Assembly (NCBI GenBank): GCA_964355525.1
Contig: CAYHDY010000043.1
Location: 1 to 9,414 of the forward strand
DNA length: 9,414 nucleotides
Reading direction: 5' to 3'
Origin: XYB2-FULL-45-11 sp964355525
GTDB lineage: Bacteria > Patescibacteriota > Patescibacteriia > UBA9934 > GWF2-40-263
This document shows, piece by piece, positions 1 to 5,097 of the stretch; within the stretch, counting starts at the first letter, position 1; every line of letters begins with the position of its first letter. Position numbers and translations under genes: made by a program. Below the pieces are notes generated by a model, which was not told where the DNA came from, searched no databases, and saw only the letters and a list, made by a program, of their open reading frames with translations.

Positions 1-43
1 ATATACTAATTATAGTTTTTTGTCAAATCTTAGTTATTTAATC

Positions 44-72
44 TTGACAAAAGTGTAAAATTATGATATTAT
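44..72 (+). promoter_or_regulatory. Strong sigma70-type promoter of the first orphan operon
   Basis: The -35 box TTGACA (44-49) is a perfect match. A 17-base spacer leads to the -10 box TATTAT (67-72). The predicted transcription start is near position 79. The -35 lies in a 9-bp perfect inverted repeat (TTTTGTCAA at 18-26, TTGACAAAA at 44-52), which could be an operator. Confidence 0.8.
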
Positions 73-78
73 GTAATC

Positions 79-113
79 ATCAAGTGAGAGACGGAAGAAT
101 AAAGACACTTGAT
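79..113 (+). promoter_or_regulatory. 5'-terminal mRNA hairpin of the first orphan operon
   Basis: ATCAAGTG (79-86) pairs perfectly with CACTTGAT (106-113), closing a 19-base purine-rich loop that contains GAGAGAC. The stem begins at the predicted transcription start, so the 5' end of the mRNA would be base-paired. The minus-strand transcript starting near 7798 has the same arrangement, with ATCAAGA/TCTTGAT and again GAGAGAC just inside. Protection of the 5' end from decay is an inference. Confidence 0.55.
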
Positions 114-131
114 AATCCATTCAAAACAAAC

Positions 132-156
132 GGTGATCGAGAATCGCCAGCAGGAG
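132..156 (+). promoter_or_regulatory. Hairpin next to the ribosome-binding site of the 163 gene
   Basis: GGTGAT (132-137) pairs with ATCGCC (143-148) over a 5-base loop; one pair is G-U. It is followed 3 bases later by the Shine-Dalgarno AGGAG (152-156), then 6 bases to the ATG at 163. Almost the same hairpin stands before the genes at 3472, 5098 and 7707 (minus). It fixes 163 as the start, because the upstream in-frame ATG at 109 lies inside the leader structure. Confidence 0.65.
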
Positions 157-162
157 TTCCCC

Positions 163-543
163 ATGATGATGTTTCAGACGCTTTCCCACGAGGGCAAGAT
201 CTACCACGTCCATGCCGTCTCGGCATGGGATAGCTACGCTGAGTTCTGGGATAAGACCTGGAACAGTTACGATCGAAAGTACCACGGGTACAGCGTCCAA
301 ATCGCTCAGCCCGCTGTTGGTAGCGATGAAATGATTCGGCTCGTAAAAAAGAGATCGGATGAAATCGTCGCCAACGCAGCTTTCTCAGCCAAGGTCAACA
401 AGATGCCCGTCGTCATTGTGATGCACGATGCACAGCACTTGACCTTGACCAAAGAAGTCGAAGCGATTGAACCGAGCAAGGAATTGCTCGAAAAGCTCGG
501 ATTCCAAATCTCGAATCCGAACCGAAATCGACGCTACTTCTAG
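163..543 (+). CDS. Small orphan protein, 126 aa, first gene of a two-gene operon
   Basis: No family is recognised. The start at 163 is chosen because AGGAG lies 6 bases upstream; an in-frame ATG at 109 would put the start in the leader hairpins. The protein opens with three Met codons. It has an aromatic-rich segment at about residues 22-43 (three Trp and several Tyr and Phe), a charged helical stretch near 55-80, and one hydrophobic strand at about 82-88 (PVVIVMHD). A probable helix follows at 105-112, and the tail is basic (NPNRNRRYF). There is no signal peptide or membrane segment, so it is probably cytosolic. It is the first gene after a strong promoter and is separated from the next orphan (696) by a structured RNA element. 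The stop is TAG. Confidence 0.8.
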   Translation: MMMFQTLSHEGKIYHVHAVSAWDSYAEFWDKTWNSYDRKYHGYSVQIAQPAVGSDEMIRLVKKRSDEIVANAAFSAKVNKMPVVIVMHDAQHLTLTKEVEAIEPSKELLEKLGFQISNPNRNRRYF

Positions 544-547
544 CCAT

Positions 548-647
548 ACCCATCAGGCTAAATCTGAATTGATCACACGACACTCTCGTGATCTTCAGAA
601 GATGGGTTCCTTTCTTGGATGATTAGCAATGGTGCTGGTCAGTCGAG
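548..647 (+). repeat. Intercistronic structured RNA element, copy 1
   Basis: Part I is a long hairpin: ACCCATC (548-554) with GATGGGT (601-607), then CTGAA (564-568) with TTCAG (594-598), then GATCAC (571-576) with GTGATC (588-593). Part II is a helix: CTTG (614-617), GA, TGATT (620-624), a 12-base loop, GGTCA (637-641), GT, CGAG (644-647). Part I closely matches the minus-strand copy at 7255-7308, with the outer and inner stems kept and the middle stem replaced by a different paired sequence. Part II matches the copies between the genes at 2899-5098, with C-G replaced by U-A in the inner stem. It lies between two cistrons. Confidence 0.75.
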
Positions 648-695
648 AATCGAAACGGTTCCTTCAACAATCCACTATCATTCAAGGAGTTCCAC

Positions 696-1106
696 ATGCA
701 GATCAAGGTTGTAAACACTTTGGATTTTCGATTCTTCATTCACTCAGAATCGGGAGATTGTTTGATCACTTTTGTCCCACGTTTTAATTCCGACAGCGAA
801 AAAATATGCGACACGTCCACATGCATCTACAACAGGGAAGGAGAAACGTTCTACATGCCCTGTTACTGTTGCGTTAATAGGTATTATTGGGAAAATCACT
901 ATGAAACAAGTCGCAAGATCAGAAACGTTTTGGAAAAAGAAAAAATTAAACGAGTAGTGCTTGCCAGCTCAGATCCTGATTTTCGTGACCTCTTAAACGA
1001 CCGCGAAAGGAAAGTGTATGAATTGATTCGTCCCACAGATGAAATTCTTTCTCAGTTCAACCTCGGATTCAAAAAACCGAAAGTTTTTCGAGGCTCTCTT
1101 GGCTAA
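696..1106 (+). CDS. Small cysteine-rich orphan protein, 136 aa
   Basis: No family is recognised. AAGGAG at 684-689 gives a clear ribosome-binding site 6 bases before the ATG. Six cysteines lie in the first half (C22, C38, C43, C56, C58, C59); the C-x4-C and C-x-C-C groups could bind a metal or be redox-active, but this is only a possibility. The motif around residues 53-65 (YMPCYCC then NRYYW) resembles YIPVTCYNRYW in the orphan on the minus strand at 7321-7707, so the two may be distant relatives. The C-terminal half is helical and charged (about 70-120). It is the second gene of the operon started at position 44 and is followed at once by a terminator that overlaps its stop codon. It is more AT-rich than the gene before it. 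Confidence 0.8.
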   Translation: MQIKVVNTLDFRFFIHSESGDCLITFVPRFNSDSEKICDTSTCIYNREGETFYMPCYCCVNRYYWENHYETSRKIRNVLEKEKIKRVVLASSDPDFRDLLNDRERKVYELIRPTDEILSQFNLGFKKPKVFRGSLG

Positions 1107-1137
1107 CGATGTCTAATGGCATCGTTTTCTTTTTTTC
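1105..1137 (+). terminator. Rho-independent terminator of the first orphan operon
   Basis: AACGATGTC (1105-1113) pairs with GGCATCGTT (1118-1126) over a TAAT loop; the stem is 9 bp with one G-U pair. A T-rich tract runs from 1125 to 1137. The stem uses the last two bases of the stop codon of the 696 gene. Confidence 0.85.
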
Positions 1138-1148
1138 ACAATGTGCGA

Positions 1149-1177
1149 TTGACAAACCAAATTTTCTGTGACATGAT
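1149..1177 (+). promoter_or_regulatory. Promoter ahead of a short terminator
   Basis: TTGACA (1149-1154), 17-base spacer, CATGAT (1172-1177, 4 of 6 matches). The predicted start is near 1184. Only a few bases later comes the terminator at 1191-1227, so most transcripts would be about 45 nt unless the terminator is read through into the nuclease gene. Confidence 0.5.
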
Positions 1178-1190
1178 TAAATCATAAAAG

Positions 1191-1227
1191 AACTCCCTGC
1201 ATCTTAAATGAGCTGGGAGTTTTTTTC
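1191..1227 (+). terminator. Terminator or attenuator upstream of the nuclease gene
   Basis: AACTCCC (1191-1197) pairs with GGGAGTT (1215-1221), with a T-tract from 1220 to 1227. It could be a second terminator for the preceding operon, or an attenuator for the nuclease, given the promoter at 1149-1177. Confidence 0.65.
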
Positions 1228-1238
1228 TTTTTTCATCT

Positions 1239-1244
1239 TATAAA
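1239..1244 (+). promoter_or_regulatory. -10 box for a probable leaderless nuclease mRNA
   Basis: TATAAA at 1239-1244 ends 6 bases before the ATG at 1251, so transcription would begin on the start codon itself. No good -35 box is visible 17 bases upstream; the sequence there is the terminator stem and T-tract. The absence of any Shine-Dalgarno fits a leaderless message. Confidence 0.45.
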
Positions 1245-1250
1245 ATATCT

Positions 1251-1796
1251 ATGACAATAAAACTAAAACAACGTGTAAAAATAATTTTTCTCATCAGTAT
1301 CATCTTTGTTACAATTATTTTTTTCTTTACGTCCAGATCATCGAACAACAAACACTCTCTCGACATTACAAAAGCGAAAACCGCCGTCGAATCACAGGTT
1401 ATTCGCGTTGTAGACGGCGACACAATCATCGTCGCTCTCAATCACAAACCCGAAACGATTCGCTTGCTCGGAATCAACACACCGGAAACAGTGAAACCAA
1501 ATTCACCCATTGAGTGTTACGGACCGGAAGCGTCAAAATATACGAAAGAATTATTGACGGATAAAGTTGTTCGACTCGAATCGGACCCATCGCAAGATAA
1601 TCGTGACAAATACCATCGTTTACTTCGATATGTTTTTCTCAGCAATTTGAATGTGAACAATGCACTTGTTCATGATGGATTTGCACGCGAGTATACATTC
1701 AAGGCTCCTTACAAATATCAGAAACAATTTAAGGCGGATCAAAAAGCGGCCAAGAAAAATCACATTGGATTATGGGGAGAGTGTTTCACGAAATAA
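1251..1796 (+). CDS. Membrane-anchored staphylococcal-type nuclease (SNase domain), 181 aa
   Basis: This is a thermonuclease homolog that should cleave DNA or RNA phosphodiester bonds, probably with calcium. An uncleaved-looking membrane segment (about residues 9-27, after a basic N-terminus) suggests the enzyme is anchored with its domain outside the cytoplasm. The SNase domain spans about 48-178. Visible motifs are VVDGDTI (D55, D57), RLLGINTPE (R71 and E79, matching catalytic Arg35 and Glu43 of the S. aureus enzyme), YGPEAS, and KYHRLLRYVF, whose R123 fits catalytic Arg87. The residue matching Asp40 is Asn76, which is seen in other family members. Length and the conserved end (GLWGEC) show it is complete. 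It has no Shine-Dalgarno. In small-genome, host-dependent bacteria such an enzyme could scavenge external nucleic acid; that role is inferred. Confidence 0.93.
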   Translation: MTIKLKQRVKIIFLISIIFVTIIFFFTSRSSNNKHSLDITKAKTAVESQVIRVVDGDTIIVALNHKPETIRLLGINTPETVKPNSPIECYGPEASKYTKELLTDKVVRLESDPSQDNRDKYHRLLRYVFLSNLNVNNALVHDGFAREYTFKAPYKYQKQFKADQKAAKKNHIGLWGECFTK

Positions 1797-1824
1797 AATC
1801 GCGGTTCAAAATTCGAATCAATTT

Positions 1825-2568
1825 TTAATACGCCACTGTCCAAAGTGCATTGAAAATCATTTTCGCTGTCATTGAGATTGTTGGACTCTCAACAGAAATC
1901 ACGAACTGTTCTTTTTCTGAAATCACAAATAATAATAAAACATTTCCAGAGATCATCACTTCAGCGGGGAAACGGTACGTCGATTCTGGCAGCATTCTTG
2001 TTTCACGAAATTTTTCTTTATCTAAACTTTTATATTTTTTTCCACCTTCTGTATCCGCAACAATAATTTTTGCAAACAGATTATGTTTCTCGCGGAGCGC
2101 ACTGTATTCGCCAAGAAAAAAATCTTTCATTCCATGTGAGCTCATCATTTCTTCCACCGTAAAAATTCCATATTGGAATTTTTCCGTCATATCAAAAACA
2201 GATGAGCGAATCACATCTTTGATTCCTTCGACTCCGACATAAAATTTCACAACCGGTTTCAATGTACTCTCACGCGAGAGGGCGATGAGCTCGCCTGCAA
2301 TTCCATCAACATGATCAAGTTTAGCCTGCAGCATCTTTTTAAAAGCCGTAGCACCTTCAGGCACAAACACACGGCGTTTACCACGAGCGGATTCCGAAAA
2401 CAATTTCTTCTCGAGTAAACCCTGAATCGTATGATAAACCGTTGTCCGATGCGTTTTCGTTTTTTTAGCTAATTCAAGCACCGTTGCAGGCCCAAGCTCC
2501 GTGCAGGCAATGTAAACCGTCGCTTCCTGATCACTCAACCCAAGCGATTTTAGCTCATCAATCAACAT
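1825..2568 (-). CDS. TrmB-family transcriptional regulator, 247 aa
   Basis: An N-terminal winged helix-turn-helix of the TrmB type covers about residues 1-75 (LGLSDQEATVYIACTELGPATV is the typical opening, and THRTTVYHTIQGLLEKK the recognition helix region). A short helical linker follows at about 75-100. The C-terminal sensor-like domain (about 105-247) starts with VKFYVGVEGIKD, matching VRFFNGIDGVKN in the other TrmB protein of this window. The effector is unknown; TrmB proteins classically sense sugars in archaea, but this cannot be read here. The start is the ATG at 2568, about 20 bases from the predicted transcription start, with no Shine-Dalgarno. A palindrome lies between the -10 box and the ATG, suggesting self-repression. 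It is transcribed divergently from the five-gene array and could regulate it. It converges with the nuclease gene. Confidence 0.9.
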   Translation of the reverse strand: MLIDELKSLGLSDQEATVYIACTELGPATVLELAKKTKTHRTTVYHTIQGLLEKKLFSESARGKRRVFVPEGATAFKKMLQAKLDHVDGIAGELIALSRESTLKPVVKFYVGVEGIKDVIRSSVFDMTEKFQYGIFTVEEMMSSHGMKDFFLGEYSALREKHNLFAKIIVADTEGGKKYKSLDKEKFRETRMLPESTYRFPAEVMISGNVLLLFVISEKEQFVISVESPTISMTAKMIFNALWTVAY

Positions 2569-2569
2569 A

Positions 2570-2593
2570 GTGTAGTGTATTTATGTACAACAC
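2570..2593. promoter_or_regulatory. Imperfect palindrome over the start of the TrmB gene (possible operator)
   Basis: Outer arms GTGTAGT and ACAACAC (plus strand, 2570-2576 and 2587-2593) are inverted copies with one mismatch. The site covers the predicted transcription start of the minus-strand TrmB gene and ends one base before its ATG. Its arm resembles the TGTCGTAA/TTACAACA operator of the second TrmB gene (shared TGTNGT core). Confidence 0.45.
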
Positions 2594-2594
2594 A

Positions 2595-2623
2595 ATAATA
2601 CATTTTCTTAGCTGAGTTGTCAA
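2595..2623 (-). promoter_or_regulatory. Promoter of the TrmB gene at 1825-2568
   Basis: On the minus strand, TTGACA (2623-2618), 17-base spacer, TATTAT (2600-2595). The predicted start is near 2588, leaving a leader of about 20 bases. Confidence 0.75.
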
Positions 2624-2640
2624 TTTTTGATATTAAAAAA

Positions 2641-2652
2641 TCAAAATTTTGA
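2641..2652. promoter_or_regulatory. Perfect 12-bp palindrome in the divergent control region
   Basis: TCAAAATTTTGA is a perfect palindrome between the divergent promoters of the TrmB gene and the array. A related site (ATTTTG then GT then CAAAAT) lies at 2678-2691 inside the array promoter. The TTTTGA half-site also occurs at 2625-2630. Pairs of such sites are typical of repressor operators, though AT-rich DNA makes chance palindromes likelier. Confidence 0.4.
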
Positions 2653-2672
2653 CATATTCTGACGTGTATAGA

Positions 2673-2701
2673 TTGACATTTTGGTCAAAATCGAGTAAAC
2701 T
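2673..2701 (+). promoter_or_regulatory. Promoter of the five-gene array with operator-like spacer
   Basis: TTGACA (2673-2678), 17-base spacer, TAAACT (2696-2701). The predicted start is near 2708. The spacer holds an inverted repeat (ATTTTG at 2678-2683, CAAAAT at 2686-2691), where a bound repressor would block RNA polymerase. Confidence 0.6.
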
Positions 2702-2766
2702 TGCTTTATGAGATTGAGAGCAGAGAAAGAAAGGGTTGGAAGTGCCTTACAATTTCGGGGAGAGAG

Positions 2767-2797
2767 CTGAGCGATCCAGTCCCATGGTTGATCGCAG
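2767..2797 (+). repeat. Leader helix resembling part II of the intercistronic element
   Basis: CTG (2767-2769), bulged A, GCGATC (2771-2776), 13-base loop, GATCGC (2790-2795), AG; then AACCGG. The layout CGATC, loop, GATCG, AGAACNGG mirrors part II of the elements further along the array. It sits in the 190-base leader of the first array gene, directly before the terminator hairpin. Confidence 0.5.
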
Positions 2798-2848
2798 AAC
2801 CGGTTTTGTAGAAATCTCTATTTAGATATCTCTGAAACTGGTTTTTTC
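2798..2848 (+). terminator. Terminator inside the array leader (possible attenuator)
   Basis: AACCGGTTT (2798-2806) pairs with AAACTGGTT (2835-2843) with one G-U pair. An inner stem, AGAAATCT (2810-2817) with AGATATCT (2824-2831), has one mismatch. A run of T follows at 2842-2847. It lies between the promoter at 2673 and the first gene at 2899, so it could control entry into the operon. No second promoter is evident between it and the gene. Confidence 0.6.
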
Positions 2849-2867
2849 GTTCTTTCATTATCACAAC

Positions 2868-2892
2868 GCCTGCGCAAAGCGTCGGCACGGAG
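2868..2892 (+). promoter_or_regulatory. Hairpin and ribosome-binding site of the 2899 gene
   Basis: GCC (2868-2870) and GCGC (2872-2875) pair with GCGT (2879-2882) and GGC (2884-2886), with one T/C mismatch and an AAA loop. GGAG (2889-2892) follows, 6 bases before the ATG. The sequence differs from the GGCGAT hairpins of other genes here, but the position relative to the Shine-Dalgarno is the same. Confidence 0.5.
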
Positions 2893-2898
2893 TTTATC

Positions 2899-3339
2899 AT
2901 GCAGAAGTATTGGAAAGACATTCACACCTGCGGTTACCCGGTCGAAATCGATAAGGGGAACCCGTTGCGTGATCCCGAATTTCGGATCATCGCACATCGC
3001 GATGCTGAGTTCGCCCTGATTCGCCACAACGATGGACGGTTCTTCACCGTTCATGACAACACCTATCCAGAAACTCCGGAAATCACGGCGAGTGAGGCGA
3101 AGTCATTCCTCACACGGTGTCGAGAGGGTTGTGTCAACCAAACGACCTATTACAAAGCAAAAATCGAGCGAGCTCAAGATAATCTCCATGCGGTGGAGAG
3201 GGAACTGAGCGAACTCGATGAACTTCTGCAAACCCTCGCAGAAGTTCAGGTGGAACCACCGTCCGAACTCGAAGCCTTCCCCGAACAGGAGGAATATCGC
3301 AGCAATAGCTGGACCACACCAGTGCGGCCTCGAAGGTAA
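2899..3339 (+). CDS. Small orphan protein with coiled coil, 146 aa, first array gene
   Basis: No family is recognised. The ATG follows GGAG by 6 bases and a hairpin. The N-terminal part (about 1-58) looks like a small beta-rich domain with an aromatic and acidic surface; its clearest strands are FRIIAHR, EFALIRHNDG and RFFTVHD. A helix starts at about 62 (ITASEAKSFL) and a probable coiled coil runs about 85-117 (AKIERAQDNLHAVERELSEL). The acidic and proline-containing tail (about 118-146) is likely disordered and ends in basic residues. The plan of a beta domain followed by a coiled coil resembles the minus-strand orphan at 7321-7707. There is no signal peptide. It is separated from the next gene by 132 bases holding a structured element. 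Confidence 0.82.
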   Translation: MQKYWKDIHTCGYPVEIDKGNPLRDPEFRIIAHRDAEFALIRHNDGRFFTVHDNTYPETPEITASEAKSFLTRCREGCVNQTTYYKAKIERAQDNLHAVERELSELDELLQTLAEVQVEPPSELEAFPEQEEYRSNSWTTPVRPRR

Positions 3340-3360
3340 TTCTCCCCCTTCCATCAACCT

Positions 3361-3429
3361 CGCCCGTCGACTTCATCGACGGGCCCCAACTTTGAACGAT
3401 CAAACATCTTGGTCGAGCGAACCCGGGAA
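3361..3429 (+). repeat. Intercistronic structured RNA element, copy 2
   Basis: Part I: GCCCGTCGA (3362-3370) pairs with TCGACGGGC (3376-3384), a perfect 9-bp stem with loop CTTCA and no T-run after it. The linker is CCCAAC. Part II: TTTG (3391-3394), AA, CGATC (3397-3401), 9-base loop, GGTCG (3411-3415), AG, CGAA (3418-3421), then CCCGGGAA. The outer pair of part II is U-A here where copies 4 and 5 have C-G, a compensated change. Confidence 0.78.
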
Positions 3430-3440
3430 TTATCCCAACC

Positions 3441-3465
3441 GGCGATCACGTTATCGCCACAGGAG
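3441..3465 (+). promoter_or_regulatory. Hairpin next to the ribosome-binding site of the 3472 gene
   Basis: GGCGAT (3441-3446) pairs perfectly with ATCGCC (3453-3458) over a 6-base loop. AGGAG (3461-3465) follows after two bases, then 6 bases to the ATG at 3472. It matches the hairpins before 163, 5098 and 7707. Confidence 0.7.
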
Positions 3466-3471
3466 TTCATC

Positions 3472-3834
3472 ATGGAAATGATTATCGAGAACGATCTGAA
3501 AAGTGAATGTCAATTCGTGATCACACACAAGTTCAGCCACAAATATTTTCGTGAGTGCAGGGAAGCGGACAAAACCAGAAGCAATGACACGCTGGTTGTA
3601 CACAATCCTCGGTGTGGGTCTCAGTCCAATTATGCTTTCGAAAAGGTAAAGGAAACTGAGAAGTCTCCAAGCGACTTTGTGTGGATACACAAAGGATTCG
3701 GGTGGCTGTTCATTTGTGAAAGGGACAAAACGATCGTGGTTCGTGATGACTCATACGCCGACCACGAGAGGAAACTCGGAATTTTGGAGGCAATTCAAAA
3801 AGCTTTTCCAGAATATCGAGCGTCTCTCAGGTGA
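3472..3834 (+). CDS. Small orphan protein, 120 aa, second array gene
   Basis: No family is recognised. The start is set by AGGAG 6 bases upstream; the reading frame stays open back through the structured element to an ATG at 3409, which has no ribosome-binding site and would translate the RNA element. The predicted structure is mixed: strands near 12-19 (ECQFVITHK) and 41-45, then a likely beta hairpin at 69-91 (FVWIHKGFGWLFICERDKTIVV). A C-terminal helix (about 98-112) ends the protein. The middle is polar, and Cys is present at 13, 29, 48 and 82 without a clear metal motif. No signal or membrane segment is seen. The stop is TGA, showing that UGA terminates in this organism. It is followed after 8 bases by the hairpin of the next element. 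Confidence 0.82.
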   Translation: MEMIIENDLKSECQFVITHKFSHKYFRECREADKTRSNDTLVVHNPRCGSQSNYAFEKVKETEKSPSDFVWIHKGFGWLFICERDKTIVVRDDSYADHERKLGILEAIQKAFPEYRASLR

Positions 3835-3842
3835 ATCAACTC

Positions 3843-3908
3843 GGCCATCGCTTCACGATGGCCTCCAACCTTGGACGATCAGATTTGCTGGTCGGACGAG
3901 AACGGGAA
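3843..3908 (+). repeat. Intercistronic structured RNA element, copy 3
   Basis: Part I: GGCCATCG (3843-3850) pairs with CGATGGCC (3856-3863), loop CTTCA. The stem sequence differs from that of copies 2, 4 and 5 on both sides at once, so pairing is kept while bases change. The loop CTTCA is the same as in copy 2. Part II: CTTG (3870-3873), GA, CGATC (3876-3880), 9-base loop, GGTCG (3890-3894), GA, CGAG (3897-3900), then AACGGGAA. Confidence 0.8.
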
Positions 3909-3926
3909 ACAGACAAAGGAGACACC

Positions 3927-4241
3927 ATGCCACTCTACGCGGAAAGTTTCATTCCAGCAGAACGGAACGCCATCTTTTGGGACATGGACTACCCACCCGT
4001 CGGAAGAAGAATCTTCGTCTTCCGTGACGGCGAGACACATGTTCATCCTCCCGCAGACGGAGGTGGATGGGAGCATGGCACAAAACTCAACTGGGTTGAT
4101 GCACTCGACCTCCTCGAAAAAATTCGAGCAGAAAATGTGACGAGTGTTCGCCGAACGAAAAAAGGACAACAACAGTTTCTTTGGCGACTCAATCAAGCCA
4201 CTCTCATCGTGAAGGAGAAAAAATATACACCGCCAACCTAA
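3927..4241 (+). CDS. Small orphan protein, 104 aa, third array gene
   Basis: No family is recognised. AAAGGAG (3915-3921) sets the ATG at 3927; the open frame upstream to 3831 is only read-through of the structured element. The N-terminal half is rich in aromatic and Pro residues (FIPAERNAIFWDMDYPPVG). A likely beta hairpin at 28-40 (RRIFVFRDGETHVHPP) is followed by a Gly-rich turn and an amphipathic helix at about 54-68 (LNWVDALDLLEKIRAE). A basic segment (VRRTKKGQQQ) leads to a last strand (ATLIVKEKKY). The order of a strand, DG turn, strand, then helix is also seen in the 2899 and 3472 products, which may point to a shared small fold. The gene has no GGCGAT-type hairpin before its ribosome-binding site. 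Confidence 0.8.
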   Translation: MPLYAESFIPAERNAIFWDMDYPPVGRRIFVFRDGETHVHPPADGGGWEHGTKLNWVDALDLLEKIRAENVTSVRRTKKGQQQFLWRLNQATLIVKEKKYTPPT

Positions 4242-4252
4242 GACCTCAACTC

Positions 4253-4319
4253 GCCTGTCGATTACTTTCGACGGGCCCCAACCTCGGACGATCAACAGAT
4301 GGTCGCACGAGAACGGGAA
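4253..4319 (+). repeat. Intercistronic structured RNA element, copy 4
   Basis: Part I: GCCTGTCGA (4253-4261) pairs with TCGACGGGC (4268-4276), one G-U pair, loop TTACTT. Part II: CTCG (4283-4286), GA, CGATC (4289-4293), 7-base loop, GGTCG (4301-4305), CA, CGAG (4308-4311), then AACGGGAA. Compared with copy 5 it differs at only about six positions. Four of these lie in the part II loop, one changes a stem pair from C-G to U-G, and one is in the internal loop. Confidence 0.82.
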
Positions 4320-4342
4320 GTTTTACAACAAAGGAGTCCATC

Positions 4343-4975
4343 ATGTCCTACACAGAACTCTTGCGTGAGATCAACGAAATTCCTCAGAAAATTCGTGATG
4401 CGCAAACGCGGAGATACGACGCACAAGAAATCGTCGAGGAGGCGGAGCGTGAAATCAAACGTCAGAAGTATCGAGAAACACGTATGACCGCAGCCCTCTC
4501 GACATCATTCGAAGAAGAGCTACTGACTCTTGCAGCAGAAGAGAATCTCAACCTGACAAAGATTCGTTCTGCGAACAAAAAGCGTCAAGATCAAACAATG
4601 GATGGAGTCTATTTGTTTCTCTTCGAGAACGTTGCCGTCCTGTTTCGTCGCATGCGAGAGAAGTTCGAATGCGACACTCCTTGGGCAAATCCGGAACAAA
4701 AGGAAGTAATTCTCCATCTCACAGAGGAACGAAAAGCCGTCGTTGTTCTCGGAGCAAAAGATCCGGATCAGAGATGGTCCACGTACCTGCACTATACACA
4801 CATAGACGAAGAAGTGCTTGGTGACTTCATTCCAGATGAGATGCGCACATTCATCATGTCCAAGCAAAAGGAGGGGTGTGCCGTGACGAAATTCTGTGAG
4901 CGAAAGAAATTTATTGAAATCAACAGTGGAGGCGAGTATATTTTGCCAAACGGGATGAAAATCACTCGCTCATAA
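4343..4975 (+). CDS. Orphan protein with N-terminal coiled coil, 210 aa, fourth array gene
   Basis: No family is recognised. AAAGGAG (4330-4336) lies 6 bases before the ATG at 4343; the open frame back to 4181 overlaps the preceding gene and the RNA element and is not used. Residues about 4-48 form a long charged helix or coiled coil (ELLREINEIPQKIRDAQTRR and on). A second helical part continues to about 85. The pattern of a long charged helix followed by a short acidic helix recalls some phage and conjugative-element proteins, but this is not enough to assign a family. From about 86 to 210 the protein looks globular: strands YLFLFENVAVLF and KAVVVLGAKD, helices near 152-175, and a final strand pair (KFIEINSGGEYILPNG). 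No membrane segment is present. Confidence 0.82.
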   Translation: MSYTELLREINEIPQKIRDAQTRRYDAQEIVEEAEREIKRQKYRETRMTAALSTSFEEELLTLAAEENLNLTKIRSANKKRQDQTMDGVYLFLFENVAVLFRRMREKFECDTPWANPEQKEVILHLTEERKAVVVLGAKDPDQRWSTYLHYTHIDEEVLGDFIPDEMRTFIMSKQKEGCAVTKFCERKKFIEINSGGEYILPNGMKITRS

Positions 4976-4985
4976 ACACAAACTC

Positions 4986-5052
4986 GCCCGTCGATTACTT
5001 TCGACGGGCCCCAACCTCGGACGATCAGCTATTGGTCGGACGAGAACGGGAA
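4986..5052 (+). repeat. Intercistronic structured RNA element, copy 5
   Basis: Part I: GCCCGTCGA (4986-4994) pairs perfectly with TCGACGGGC (5001-5009), loop TTACTT, no T-run. Part II: CTCG (5016-5019), GA, CGATC (5022-5026), 7-base loop, GGTCG (5034-5038), GA, CGAG (5041-5044), then AACGGGAA. The GA/GA internal loop could form tandem sheared G-A pairs. Confidence 0.82.
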
Positions 5053-5066
5053 ATTTTTCCCACAGC

Positions 5067-5091
5067 GGCGATCATGAATCGCCATCAGGAG
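5067..5091 (+). promoter_or_regulatory. Hairpin next to the ribosome-binding site of the 5098 gene
   Basis: GGCGAT (5067-5072) pairs with ATCGCC (5078-5083) over a 5-base loop. AGGAG (5087-5091) follows, 6 bases before the GTG at 5098. This decides for the GTG start; the in-frame ATG at 5074 sits in the hairpin loop and has no ribosome-binding site. Confidence 0.7.
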
Positions 5092-5097
5092 TTCATT

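Noticed and set aside
163..1106. Toxin-antitoxin pair
   Set aside because: Two small adjacent genes suggest it, but neither protein shows a known toxin or antitoxin motif and they are 150 bases apart with a structured element between them.
1797..1824. Bidirectional terminator between the nuclease and the first TrmB gene
   Set aside because: AAAATT (1808-1813) and AATTTT can pair, but the stem is all A-T and too weak to call.
2708..2770. A 20-codon leader peptide in the array leader
   Set aside because: The ATG lies at the predicted transcription start with no ribosome-binding site. The codons show no clear regulatory run, and such short frames are expected by chance.
3832..3834. UGA recoded to glycine
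   Set aside because: TGA ends the 3472 gene and the second TrmB gene at sensible positions, followed by a hairpin or terminator, so it acts as a stop.
3831..3926. N-terminal extensions of the array proteins through the structured elements
   Set aside because: Frames are open upstream of several genes, but the extensions translate the repeated RNA elements, lack ribosome-binding sites, and true starts have AGGAG or AAAGGAG at 6 bases.
3361..5052. Integron gene cassettes with attC sites
   Set aside because: The repeated junctions separate unrelated small genes, but I find no GTTRRRY core paired with RYYYAAC and no integrase in the window.
3361..5052. Known guanidine-type riboswitch
   Set aside because: ACGA and ACGG occur, but in stems or the internal loop, not in the paired hairpin loops needed for that class.
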